From assembly GCF_963675165.1 (NCBI RefSeq), contig NC_087391.1:1383001-1447000 (forward strand): a stretch of DNA of 64,000 nucleotides. Reading direction: 5' to 3'. The translations under genes were made by a program, and so were the position numbers. Of the stretch, positions 41,588-58,022 are shown in pieces. The DNA comes from Halichondria panicea (lineage: Eukaryota > Porifera > Demospongiae > Suberitida > Halichondriidae). Within the stretch, counting starts at the first letter, position 1; the number at the start of each line of letters is the position of its first letter. The notes beneath the pieces were generated by a model, which searched no databases, had not been told where the DNA came from, and worked only from the letters and a program-made list of their open reading frames with translations.

Positions 41588-45941
<4,354 letters not shown>

Positions 45942-46050
45942 ACTCTATCACCTTTTATTGTTTGTTGTTGCTAGTTTACTGTAGGTAAAAATATTAATGT
46001 CTATATTCACTTGAACATAATGATTGGGTAAAGATCGAGAGAGTACACAC

Positions 46051-49000
46051 ATGCATGCGCTATGCATGATGGTGGTGGTGTACAGAGGAACGTTGGTGCA
46101 CTGTGTCCAGTCTGAGAGAATTGAGGTGCTGAGAGACCATCTCATTGGGTTCAATGAACAGCAGAATGGAGAGGTAACCTAACATCCTTGCTAAGTAGAC
46201 ATTCTCTTGCTGGTAGTCAGCTTTGGCAATTGGGAGGCGCTGTAGTCGGTCTCAAACATAGATGTTTTAATAATTGCTCAATAGAAATAATTATATCTAA
46301 CACTGTGGATGGATTGTTCTCCTTTAACAGATTGTTTTTGTGGAGCCAGCGTGCAAGGCTGATGAGTTAGCTCAGGAGCACGGCTTCAGCTCCGACTCAG
46401 TTACAGTGCTGACAGAAAGGTTGGCTCGATGGCCCCTGTACTGTATACGTGTATGCATATACTAAAATGGACTTAATACTTAGGGTACTGTTTACTTAGG
46501 GTACTGTATGTGATACATAGTCGTGAAGTTTGTTATCAGTAACGTGTTTTGCAGTCAGTTCCTACTTCCGGGCTTAGTGGATTCTCACACTCATCCTGAC
46601 CATTACTTAATTGCTGGTACTGGCTATGACAAGCAGCTCCTGGAATGGGTCAACGATTACATTGTACCCCTTGAAGCAAAGTTCAAAGATGTGCAGCTTG
46701 CAAAAGATGTCTATCGCAAAGCAGTGGTGAGATAATTTACAAGTGGTGTATAATATATGTTTGGACTGAGTATCTACGGAGCCATATTGAGAAAAAAACG
46801 AGTAATAAGAATGAATCTTGAAACGTGAGGTGTCAATTTGTCATTTTTGCAGCGTCGTTCATTGCTTCATGGGACCACTACTGCCAGTTATTTTGCTACC
46901 ATTCATCTTGAGTCGACAAAGGAACTTTGCAGGATTGTGGGTATAAGCTAAATACAATTTCTAAACTGCATGTACTGCTTACTGTAATTTGCAGACTGTT
47001 TTGGACAACGTGCATTAATTGGCAAGATAAACATCGATGTACTGTCACCAGACTACACAGAAGAGATTCAGGCATCCATTGATGACACAAGAAAGTGAGT
47101 TCAAAATAATTATTTTTCCTGTGATAACTTTATGTCTTTTTACAGGTTTATCAAATTTGTACAGGAGATGCAAGTAAGAAATTTACTCGCTGCATTATAA
47201 AACTTTTTAATGTCCCCATCTACCTGCATGTTTAATTGTCTTATCCCACACACATTGCCAGCCCCCTTATCCTAACCCTCTCGCCCCCCCACACACACAC
47301 ATTACCAGCCCCCTTATTCTAACCCTCTCACCCGCCGCCCCCCCCACACACACATTGCCACCCCCCCCACACACTCCCAGAACCCTTATCCTAACCCTCT
47401 CGCCCGCCCCCCACACACACTGCCAGAACCCTTATCCTAACCCTCTCGCCCCCCCCCACACACACACTGCCATCCCCATTATCCTAACCTATCGCCTGCC
47501 ACCCCCCACACACTGCCAGCCCCCTTATCCTAACCCTCTCGCCCCCCCCACACACACTGCCAGAACCCTTATCCTAACCCTCTCGCCCCCCCCCACACAC
47601 ACACTACCAGAACCCCCTCATCCAAGCCGTACTACTTCCAGCTGCTCTTTTTGCGTGCTCTCCCAAACTACTGAAGATGCTATCTCAAATTGCAAAGGAG
47701 CACAGTCTACACATACATAGTCACATCTGCGAACAAAAGGCTTCAATACAGCAGTCCCTTGAACTTCATCCTGAATATAATGCTTGTTCCACTGCCTTTA
47801 ATTCATATGGCCTCTTAACAGCTAAGGTCAATAATATTATTATGTGCATCGTAGCTCTTATGTGTTTAGTTAGAAATCCATATTATGACAAACATATTAT
47901 TTGATCAAATTTTACCTCTGATATTTTTCTCCGTTGCAGACGTACATGGCTCACTGTGTATATCTGGAGGAGTCCGACATGCAGCTCTTCAAACAGAAGG
48001 GGGTGGGCGTGGTACACTGTCCCAACTCAAACCTCTGGTGAGCACTAAATTAATGAAGATGTAGTTTTTACGTACATGCATAGATTCGTTGTTTATATTT
48101 TGGTGCAGTCTTCGCAGTGGTCTGCTGGATGCAAGGAAGATGCTTGACATGGGTCTGAAGATTGGGCTGGGAACAGGTAAACACGCTTGCACTGGTTCTC
48201 ACAATTAATTACCTATGCATAATGCATCCCCCCTCACATGTCTGAGGGTACTTCTCGTCTATGCATTCCCGCCCATAATTGTATCTGGGGAGTCTTCCTT
48301 GTCTCTACATAATGCATTCCCCCTCCCACACAGATGTGTCTGGAGGGTACTCCTTGTCCGTTCTAGATGCCCTGAGGAAGTCCATAGATGTCTCCAAGGC
48401 ACTCTCCTTCAGCAAACAGGACGACTATCGACCAATCACACATCACGAGGCCCTCTACATGGCAACACTGGGAGGGGCTAAAGGTGATAATTACAATTTT
48501 ATAGCCATCAATTAGAATACTATAAATATACGGTCAAGGGGTCAAGGGCGTTAATTAGAATATATCATCTGCTGAAATGGTTCACGTACATTTATGTACG
48601 TTGCTCAATTGTTTACCACTGAAGAATAAAGCATTACTTAAAAGTGTTGACTCGTAAACATACTAGTCAATTTTCTTTTTAATAATTCAGAAAATGGGCG
48701 TGTCCCATAAATGCGCATGCAGGAAATAGGCCTGCTTAATATCTCCAATGTCATTGTATCTAAACACTCCAGTTGTCATTGATGCCAATGAGATAAAAGT
48801 AGTGACCCCTTCGTTACCCCAGCTACAGCAGATGACGTATTCAACTAGTGCACAAAGAACTGATTAAGTACACAGCAAATCAGTTCGTAATTTCTCTATT
48901 TGGAGTTGATTTGGAGAGCGTAATGAGGAGGGTTGGGGATCATATTCAGGTGGTATGGGACGACTCTTAATCTTAGTGTGAAGAAACTCTTCTGGAATTT

Positions 49001-51015
49001 AGTTCTAAAACAGGAATGCATGCATGGGATCAATTCTTCGTGGTCTGGGTTGGTTCCATTCTTGAGTATATACATACACGTTAGGAACTCGGGTGATTTA
49101 CACCTGATTTGCTGAACTCAACTCCACTAAAGCATGCATGACAGGGTTCCTACATGCTTACAACTTAGGACACCCACATTCATACCATGACAAATCAAGT
49201 GAAATTAGCACCTTATAACATTTCTAGTAAACAGAGTAGTGGAATCTGAGGATCCAACTTCAGTTCTCTGAACATGACCACAATCAAATAGGTAACTTGT
49301 TTATTGACTAAAATCCCCGGCTGGTAGTTCATCATTTACTGTTTTACAAAAAAGTAGGTCACCAACTGAGCATTCATGAAAGAAGGGACATCATCAATTT
49401 TATGTCCTTCCACAAATGGTCAGTTTTCATGCACCATTGCATTGTGGCTTGTACTGGCATCAGATATTGGTAAGTCAGGATTTATAAGGTTGTCAACCCA
49501 ACAAATGTATGACTCGATCCTGCATGTACAAAGCATGCAAGGCTATTAATCAATCCATTGCGAGTAGCTATTATATTAGTAGCATATTAATACTGGTACA
49601 ATGATTACGGCTAGATGGATATCGGGATACATGCATTCTTACCTTAGGACACCAGGTCTCATTTTTGCCTCTGACTGAAGCATCTCTATATACACAAGAG
49701 CCAACGCTTTAATTTTGGAACTTTAAGCAAGCCAGGGTCTCTACCATTGAGAGATGCCCCTGGAATGTAATTTTCTAGCAGAGGTAGAGATACCATGCAC
49801 AAGATAGATTATACCGTATAGCGAGTAATTTTCATTGGTGCAAATTTTCTTGTAAACTAGATCTACCCATTTAAAAATGTGTACAGCTCAGGATAGTGAC
49901 ATTGAATCTATTGTGTATTTTCATACCCGGGCTATATGGTATTGCACTTGACCGTATATTTCAGTATTCTAATTGATGCTAAACTCGCAAGCAACAGTCG
50001 ACTAGTTAAACTCCATGTAGAGACTCGTGTTGCACAGTCAGCATATCAGATAAGAGGCTGTGGTTTTCGTGATGTCAGTCTACTGCACGTGATACTTAGA
50101 TTTAGCCTTAGTTTTCTAGTGCTACGTCACTATCAATGATCTTGTGGTAACCACACGCATTCAGTCTAGCTACTTTAGTTGCTGCAAGCTAGTAATTATC
50201 GTGACAAATGTTCCACAAATCACTACACGGTGTTTACCAGTCTACTGTTTGCCATGCAACAGTGTGAGTCTACATTATTGCATGATTATGAAATTCCCCT
50301 ATTATTGTCGGAATTATACGAATGAGGGTTTATAATTCTTTTTTCATGCAGTGCTGTCTTTGGATAACAAAATTGGAAACTTTGTGGTTTGTTATACAAT
50401 GATAGCCCAGTTCCATTGACATTGTGTACGCAAAGGTATCTTAAATCTGACAGTGGAACCTCTGTTAACAACCACCTCCGAATAAAGGCCAGCTGCTATA
50501 TAATGGCCAGGTATCTAGGTCCCAAATGAACAGTTTGTGTACAAAACAATCTCTCAACAAAGGCCACCTCTGTATAAAGGCCAAAACATTGTTCCCCAAA
50601 GATGTCCGTTATAGAGAGGTTCCACTGTATTTGGCGCTGGAATTAGGGTACAACCATGCAGCTTCTTGCATATAGCCGCAAAAAATCACTGAACACTTAC
50701 CTGCATTTTTGTGTATACATACCAGGTTGGCAAAGAATTTGATGCACTGCTGATCGATGTCAGTCCCCCTGAGGCAACGTTTGATACATTCCAGTGGGAC
50801 TCTTTTGATGTGAGTACACAATTTTGTTGTGCCGGAAAGTAATTATTTACCGTGTGTTAATTTGCTTCCATTCAGGATATTGTAATGAAGTTTCTCTATT
50901 TAGGTAAGAAACGGTTAGTCAGTGTACACAATCATTTTTATGGCTTTTTTTTCCAGGCGACGATCGAAATATTCTCAAAAGGTTTGTGGCTGGTAAAGAG
51001 TTGTTAACTGACTAG
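46051..51015 (+). CDS. GDA: Guanine deaminase, 14 exons, about 444 aa
   Basis: Known to convert guanine to xanthine with a catalytic zinc, in purine catabolism. Exons: 46051-46173, 46331-46419, 46555-46726, 46853-46940, 46995-47094, 47146-47173, 47611-47826, 47940-48037, 48109-48176, 48334-48483, 50352-50383, 50726-50809, 50876-50903, 50957-51015; phases close. Metal and catalytic motifs of the amidohydrolase family: PGLVDSHTHPDHY, HIHSHICE, MAHCVYL, HCPNSNL and GTDVSGGYS. Family ends YRGTLVHC and KFLYLGDDRNI also match. Human GDA is 454 aa. Several exons are only 28-32 bp. Start choice: 46051 is the upstream in-frame ATG; 46066 is possible. The first exon is 110 bp after the RFWD3 stop, in tandem orientation. 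Confidence 0.94.
47240..47610. repeat. C-rich minisatellite in GDA intron 6
   Basis: About eight degenerate copies, each containing CACACACACACTGCCAG, then ACCCTTATCCTAACCCTCTC and a poly-C run. The last copy supplies the acceptor CTACCAG of GDA exon 7. The CCTAACCC words look telomere-like but are not a telomeric array. Confidence 0.92.
48484..50351. other. Long GDA intron 10, no gene recognised
   Basis: 1.87 kb, by far the longest GDA intron. Apart from the TACCGTA-type foldback element at 49812-49941 I see no gene, RNA or strong repeat. Confidence 0.6.
49812..49941. mobile_element. Foldback MITE with TACCGTA termini
   Basis: Left arm TACCGTATAGCGAGTAATTT; right end CATACCCGGGCTATATGGTA, whose reverse complement is TACCATATAGCCCGGGTATG. 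Short arms with a non-coding centre. Same terminal type as 37466 and 54497. Confidence 0.68.
50451..50627. mobile_element. Interspersed repeat with CAGTGGAACCTCT termini
   Basis: Starts CAGTGGAACCTCTGTTAACA and ends AGAGAGGTTCCACTG, i.e. inverted termini. The interior repeats AATAAAGGCCA-type words. A partial related copy lies at about 27044-27140 in the F-box/RCC1 gene. Confidence 0.75.
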
Positions 51016-51730
51016 CAAGGGCAGTGACTCAAACATACTAGATTTAACACAAATTTATTATTTAGTTTGGCTGATGTTCTGGCCTATTTTGTATACCTGA
51101 TGTGCGTACATACGTACGTACAACGAAACACAATAACGTCTCGGAGTTTACATGCATAAAATAATAACCAGCTGTGCTCAAATAAGTCCTGGGCCCGGGA
51201 AAAAATTAATGCTCTCAATCCCCTTTTTTACTACATGCATGCATCCATGCTTGTATACAGTAGACTCTCGCTATTCTGGCTCTCTAAAGTACGGCCACGT
51301 ACCTCTCTGCCTCGACAGAGAAGGTTGGACATGCACACGTCATCAGTAGTCATTATGCCTCGCAAGTGAGGTATAAGGCTCTTCTGATGCAGCCATTAAT
51401 TTTAGACTTGAACTTTTGGCATCGATTGTTTTTAACAACAATCATGGTCAATCATTACCCACTCTTTGAGTTTGCATGCAGCAAAATTGCAAAAAATATT
51501 AATGTTCGTCATGATAATATAATCTATGTATAAAAGGGTTATTACTTTGTGTAAATGTCACGAAATATGCTGACTATGCATATAATAATATTACTGTATA
51601 CTATGTTGCGATAATAATGCGTTCTCCTGTTCTCCGCGTTCTCATGGTTCTCCTGTTCTCAGGGTTCTTCACGTTTTCCTGTTCTCCGCGTTCTCAGGGT
51701 TCTGAAAATAGAGTAGGTATCTATTAGGCT
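51016..51730. other. Intergenic region before the membrane-protein array
   Basis: No gene seen. Positions about 51619-51704 hold a short tandem repeat built from TTCTCCTGTTCTCCGCG and TTCTCAGGG words. Confidence 0.6.
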
Positions 51731-53656
51731 ATGGAGTTCCTTTACCTACTATTGTTAACTATCTCGTTCCATCTTATGATTGCTACTGCTAATTCTTCAC
51801 CAGTAGAAGCAAACACTGAAGCAGTGGATAACAATACTTGCTGGACAATACCCTGTGAAACTTCATCAACCACACAAAATGGTAGAGGTATCAGCTCAGA
51901 GAAGTTCATTGGCTCAACGGTAATCCAAGATCATGACATGGATTGTTATCCTTAGATGTTTCATAATCCCAGAAATAAAAAAATGTGAATGCAGTAACAT
52001 TCCATATCACTCTGTACTATGTGATGTTGAAATCAGCAGGACATCCATTCTTGATTGTTATTGTATGACTTACGATAGTGAGAGCAATGAAACTCAATTA
52101 GGAAGATGTGTGTATGGTTGTGGACATAAAACGAACATTGTGTTTTCAAATAACACAGACGATTTTAATTCATACTCTTGTGGAAGAATGAACCGTGATT
52201 CAACACTGTGTGGGCAGTGTCTACCAGGATATTCACCACTCTTGTACTCGTATAAAATGAAATGCATGAACTGCACAGGAGAGAACATGACCTACAACTG
52301 GATCAAGTATATAGCAGTTGCTTACATTCCTTTAACATTCTTCTTTTTATTTGTCGTAATCTTTAAATTTAACGGAATTTCGCCAATGCTGAAGTTGTTC
52401 ATTAGTGTGTCCCAGGGAATCTGTTCACCTATTGCTGTTAGAGGTTATTATTCTGTTATTTCAGGGAAAGAGTCTTATATTGAACATTTAGTTAATGCTA
52501 TAGGCTGCTTTTATGGTATCTGGAATTTGGATTTCTTTCGTGCTGTCATTCCACCCATTTGTGCAACGGACATCAGTCAAATACAAGTGTTTGCTTTGGA
52601 CTATGTGATTGCCTTTTATCCATTGGTACTGGTTATTCTGACTTACTTTCTCATTAGTTTGCATAGCCGTGATGTACGTATAGTTGTTTGGCTGTGGAGA
52701 CCTTTTCATAAGGTTTTCAGTTTAGTTGGTCAAAACTGGGATATGGAAGGGTCGATTGTGAATGCTTTTGCTATATACCTTTTTTTTTTACTTTCCTATT
52801 TAAAAATTCTTAACGCTATTGTTGATTTACTAGTGTTCACTGAAATGTATGTACTGAATGCAAACAGCAAAGAATATGTTATAAAGAATGTCCTTTACTA
52901 TGATGCGACAGTGGAATATTTCGGACATAAACATCTTCCGTACGCAATAGTAGCTTTGTTTGTCGGAGTTTTCATTGTAATATTTCCTATAGTGTTTCTG
53001 ATTGTATATCCGATGAAATGGGTCCAAAAATGTCTCAATGCTCTGAAAATTCAGCGTCAACGTCTTGACATGTTTGTCAACTGCTACCAAGGTTACTACA
53101 AGGATGGAACGAATGGTACCAGAGATTATCGATGGTTTTCTGTGGCATACTTTATTCTTCAGCTGATTGTGTTCGTACTATTCACATTCTCGCAAAGTAT
53201 CTATTGTTTTTCCATTGGAGTGATATTCATAATTACCCTCATGTTTATGCAACTTTCGTTACGACCATACAAGGAAGAATTCAAAGTGTATAACATAACT
53301 GATGCCTTCATGCTACTGATTTTTAGTGGAATGTTCATTATGATAATTGCAGGAGATGAAGCTGGCATCAAAGCTTCCTACTTTAGGAAAATTTCCTAGG
53401 ACTCTTTGTAACTGTCCCCTTAATCTACTTTCTTGTAGTAACTATTTGGTGGCTCCTTGTAAAGAAACAACTCAAAACTTGGTGCGTAAGCAAACTTCGT
53501 AGCTTTCAAGTTACACCTGAAACTCCACAAATTGAGGAGTTGTTTTCAGATAGTGATGATCCACATCGGTTGGAGAATCCATCAGATTATTCATCACCAA
53601 ATACCCTGCTGATTTCTGCCACTAGAAAAGATGCAAAGTATGGCTCAGTTGCTTGA
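51731..53656 (+). pseudogene. Copy 1 of the tandem Cys-rich multi-pass membrane protein; disabled
   Basis: Homologous along its whole length to the intact copy at 58023 and very similar to it in sequence. Three lesions are visible. The Trp codon after DCYP is TAG (about 51952-51955). An indel cluster follows directly (51956-51980) and changes frame. A deletion of about 10 bp near 53392-53400 ends the long frame (51933-53399) at FRKIS, where the intact copy goes on with another membrane span and a cytosolic tail. The remaining homologous tail, ending KYGSVA-like, reaches 53656. The 5' flank does not match that of copies 2 and 3, so it may also lack the promoter. Confidence 0.85.
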
Positions 53657-54623
53657 AGTGTCATTCCAGAGCCATGGTTGCAATGCTAAAGTTGACTGTA
53701 CTGAAAGTGTAGCTTTCCTTCAAAAGTATATAGGTGTTAGTGCACATGCAGTGCACAACTATAATTATATAGTGGTAAGACAGCATGTAATATTATATGT
53801 CAGAATTATTTTATTCCTAGAGCACTACAGAGATAAATCGGCCTGGGAACAAGTATTATTAAGTACAATGTATAATCTTAGCAGCACTTAGCGGTTTGAC
53901 ATAATTATATGGCATAATTTGTATACACGATTCAGAATCCACATAGAGTAAGATCTGCTCCTGGTATACGTCAAGAGATTTTTACGACAAATTGATTTAG
54001 TACCTCGTATATAGTCTGTCTGAACATACTATATAGCGAAACCTGCATTTCATTTTCAATACTTCATCATGTTCATGTGTATGTAGCTATCAGTATATAT
54101 AGTGGAGTCCATGCATGCATGCTTGCTTATACATTGTGACATCTTGTAATGGTATACACCATGCAAGAGTAAGAGTGTTGAACTGCTGTAGTAATCGTGC
54201 ATGGAACCGCATTTGCCTTAACATGCGTCATCACTGTCGTCACTATTCAATTAATGAGCGCACGTGGTCTGTGGTTTGTAGCACTGAACTGCACAATCAC
54301 AGCATGTGCGGTTTCTTGGAAGTGTTGCATGCTAACATAACAAATTAGTACTGATTCATATTAAGTGATGACGCAGGAGCAGGCAAATGCTGTTACTAGC
54401 AGTTCAACACTCTTCCTCTTATCTACTCTTGTATTAGAGGCGACCTAGCGTTCAATTGGAGACAAATCGGCCTGGGGTCGAGGCTACTCTTGTATATACC
54501 GTATAGCGGGTAAGTTTCGTGGGGTAAAAAATTCGTTCAACTCGAGAAACGGTGGTTTTCGTGAGTAAAAATTAGTCTCGTTGCCTGCACTGCATTCCTA
54601 TGTTCCGGTAAGCTACGCCTACG

Positions 54624-57593
54624 CAGGGGCGTTTCTAGAGATTGAAGTAGGGGGGTGCCCTAGAGCACATAAAAAATAGCACACAAGGGTTTTTTTGCGC
54701 GCGAAGCGTGCCCGATTTTTACGCCCCAACATTTATTGCGGCACATCTTTTGCGTGCATAGCCTGATATTGAAAAGCATAAGAGTATCAAGACATCAATC
54801 TAATTATAGGTATTTAGAGTCAGTCATCTTGTAGGATCTCCACCATTTGCATTCTTCTGGGGTACATCCTAGCAAACTGGTCAATTGCTGCTTCTACATC
54901 AATGGGGATGTCACGGTGCATTTGTAGAATAGTAAGTCCAGTCAGTCTAGTGTTAGTCATGTTAGATCTAAATGGTGTCTTAATCCTTTTTAGTCCACTG
55001 AATGATCTCTCCGCGGAGCAAGAGGTGACTGGTAGGGTGCAGAGTATCTTGATCAGAGCTGTGATATTGGGGTACATGGAGCTAGTATGTTGCAAGGTGA
55101 GTGTGAGGGTTGTGGGCAAGCTGCTCCCTCCGTGCTCATTTAGTTGTTTTTGCCACTTTAGTTGCCAAGTATTTAGCTCGCTCTCAAAGCATTCAGGTGA
55201 TGGTAAATCATTTTGGTATAGCTCACAAACATCTTTGAATCTTGACATGAATTCGGGAGAATTGTGATCGAGAGAGACGAGCACAGACAGTATTATAGAT
55301 AGGCCTAACAATGCTGTTTTTTATGGTTGCCGAACCGAGAACTCAACTCAGACAGGAGATGGTCAAGCACTGGGATAGATATTGTCCGACAAAAGTATTC
55401 AGACGGGGTATCAGCTGGGGTGTTGCTGCGATGGGTTTGCCTACCACATCTTCTTGGCAATAATGGCTCCTTGCCCACTTTTGACAGCATATCAGTAATG
55501 GTAAGGAACCACTGAGTATGATATGTGTCAATATTGTCACGTACAGATTGTATTGCTGCTGTCACATTTTCTATCTCACTTACAGCTTTCACAATGTCTT
55601 TTGCCTCGGCCTGAAGAGTTGCAGTCAATGCTTGGACGTACATAAGGCAAGCGTGGGTGATCACAACAGCACTGACAAAATCGGTGGTGGTAATTGTCAA
55701 AAGAAGACATCTTGCATCAGTGAGTGAATCTGAGCTCCACAAAGCAGCACCATCATTGCTTATGTTTTCCAGGCAGTCCACAATTGAGAGATGGAGTTTC
55801 TTAAAGACAACTACAGCATCAATGCGTTGGATCCATCGTGTTCTGCACATGTCCTTGAGTTTCTGAGATGATGATGATGGTTGATGCTGAGAAATTGCTG
55901 CCTCGAATGCTCTTTGACGTTTGGGGTGGGCAGCCAAAAAATGGTAAACTTTTCCTACAACCCCTACCATGTTTCTGACACTTGTGACCTGAAGAGACTT
56001 CACAACAGCCAGGTTGAGACAATGAGAGGCACAATGAACATAAATTGCAAGAGGAAAATCTTTCCGAATCAAGGCTGCTGTTCCCTTGACCGAACCAGCC
56101 ATATTCCCAGCCCCATCGTATGATTGTCCACGAAGGTACGACAGATCAAGGCCCAATTCCTTGAGTGTACTTGTGATTTTGGTGGCAAGATGAAGTCCAG
56201 AGATTCCTAAGTCGCATTCAAAAAATCCCACCAAATCTTCTCTCACAACATAGGTGGTACTGTCAACGTACCGCAGGACGATAGTAAGCTGCTCTCTGTT
56301 TGCCACATCTGTCACTTCATCTGCTATAACTGTATACCACTTGGCTGAACGGACCTTCTCTACGATATGGTTGATCACTTGGTCTGATAGCACCATAACA
56401 ATTTGATTTTGAATTGTATTCGAGGTGTAAGTAGCATTTCGTGCAGCACTGCTAAGGTGGTTCTCAAGGACAGTATCTCCAGCGTCAATACGAAAGTTTA
56501 GCAATGCTAAGAAGTTGCCATGGTTCGTGGTGCTGTCTACATCCCTCTCTACATCAAGTGCATTGTCGCGATGGCCACGTAGTGCAATGTTTTGACGACC
56601 ACACAGAATTATTGTCTTCACAATTGAGGAGAGCTTTTGACAATTTATCGATATTGTATCAGCTAAATTTTTGCTCAACCTCTGCTGAATGTTGGGTTGT
56701 TCACCAGACATTGTCTTCTGGAACTCGCCAGCTTTAACCATTGATGCCTTGTGGTACTCCTTGTCGGCATGCCTACGGATGGTCTCCAAAGCTTTCTTGA
56801 AATTAGTGAGAGCACGGTTGACTAGTACACCTGGACTACATCCATGGTACCCAACTTGAGCAAAAAGAACACAAGGAAGACAGAAGCCACCATTTTCCTG
56901 CTTGCTGTAAACAAGCCATGGGATTCTCTGAAGCCATTGATGTTGAAATGAACGACCGGTTTGATCCTTTGGAAAGCTGTAGTATGCTGGCGGCTGAAAG
57001 TAGTTGTTGAGCAAACTGTGTCTAGTGCTACAACTAATGCTGGGAGAACCAATTACTTCTGCTACATCTTGGACGAAAGGAGATGAGACTTTGTCCAGTG
57101 CAGGATGCTTGGTGACAGGAACCTGCTCATCATCACTGGTGAAAGGAGCCTGCTCGTCATCACTGGTGAAAGGAGAGTCATACATAATTGAATCGTCATC
57201 ATTGTGGTCGGGGCTAGGCATATTGATGGAACTGTTTTCTTCGGCTATCTTCAAGTCTGAGACAAAAACAATCATTTAACTGATACACAACTAGATAGCT
57301 AACATTATTATTTATTCATCCACATCCTCTGTTTCACTCTCTTTGTGGAAATAATTTAATATTGACATGATTTGATGGATGATGGAGGAAAACAAGTTGC
57401 TATTCGGTATGTGAAGCTGCACTGCTGCAGTACTTGTGTCATTGATTGCGCATGCTCAATTGGGCGTGGTCATGACCTGTGATCGATCGTTGCCATGCTG
57501 TAGTTACGAGCTACAGTTTGCTAGCTGGCCTAGTTGTCTGGGAGGACAGGGGGGTGCTCAAGCCCCCAAAGCCCCCCATTGTACATGCCACTG
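54624..57593 (-). mobile_element. hAT-superfamily DNA transposon, about 2.97 kb
   Basis: Boundaries proposed from CAGGGGCGTTTCTAGAG at the left and the inverse of CAGTGGCATGTACAA at the right, with inverted GGGGGGTGC/GCACCCCCC just inside. The flanks share CCTAC but not a clean 8-bp TSD, so the ends are approximate. The interior encodes a near-complete hAT transposase on the minus strand. Confidence 0.8.
54820..57275 (-). pseudogene. hAT transposase (TTF-type zinc finger, DUF4371, hAT dimerisation), one frameshift
   Basis: Two overlapping frames, 57275-55305 (656 aa) and 55311-54820. They join at a run of six A at about 55318-55323, where one base appears missing. Domains in order: TTF-like zinc finger (YYSFPKDQTGRSFQHQWLQR ... 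GGFCLPCVLF), DUF4371-type RNase H fold with acidic residues in VIADEVTD and QSYDGAGNMAG, then the C-terminal dimerisation block SCSAERSFSGLKRIKTPFRS. Together about 820 aa, close to full length for ZMYM/ZBED-type hAT transposases. A single lesion means recent activity or a sequencing error. Confidence 0.9.
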
Positions 57594-57719
57594 CCTACAT
57601 TAACATTTTGTGTAGGTCAGCTTCCCCACGAAAATAACGAATATTTTACCCCACAAAAATTACCTGCTATACGCGGTACACACAATGGAATTTTCATGCA
57701 TGCATGATGGTGTTGCGTA

Positions 57720-58022
57720 ATGTAGCGTAAGGGCATAATTTTGCCCTTAGATCAGCTATAACTATTTGGATTTACTCACAAAAGTCTTTCTGTTGACTGT
57801 TTCAGTTGACTATACATACAGACGAAAGAAAACAGAGTATTCATAATTAAAATTCCATGCAATACATAAAATGAAACATTCTATTATAACATGATATTGT
57901 TTACTGTTTCACTTTCATCGCCAAAATAATACATTTAACCGGGTGCATGCTAGTGCTCTACTAAATAGGCTTACGCTTATGTACCAAATAGAGAACAAGC
58001 TCCCACAGTCTAAGAATTAGAT
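57720..58022 (+). promoter_or_regulatory. Upstream flank shared by copies 2 and 3
   Basis: About 300 bp upstream of copy 2 is nearly identical to 61255-61562 upstream of copy 3 (for example CTACTAAATAGGCTTACGCT and GAGAACAAGCTCCCACAGTC) and absent before copy 1. It is the best candidate for the family promoter and 5'UTR. Confidence 0.6.

Larger units (their letters stand above)
54497..57678. mobile_element. TACCGTA-type foldback element split by the hAT insertion
   Basis: Left arm TACCGTATAGCGGGTAAGTT then CGTGGGGTAAAA; the right arm, reverse complemented, is TACCGCGTATAGCAGGTAAT then TGTGGGGTAAAA. The hAT element lies between them, so it probably inserted into this older element. A right arm alone recurs at about 61194-61242 downstream of copy 2. 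Confidence 0.65.

Noticed and set aside
47240-47610. CCTAACCC words as an internal telomeric repeat
   Set aside because: The words are spaced by longer variable units and do not form consecutive TTAGGG-type arrays.
47355-47720. Proline/histidine-rich open frame
   Set aside because: It reads through the C-rich minisatellite of GDA intron 6. Only its 3' end overlaps a real exon, and in another frame.
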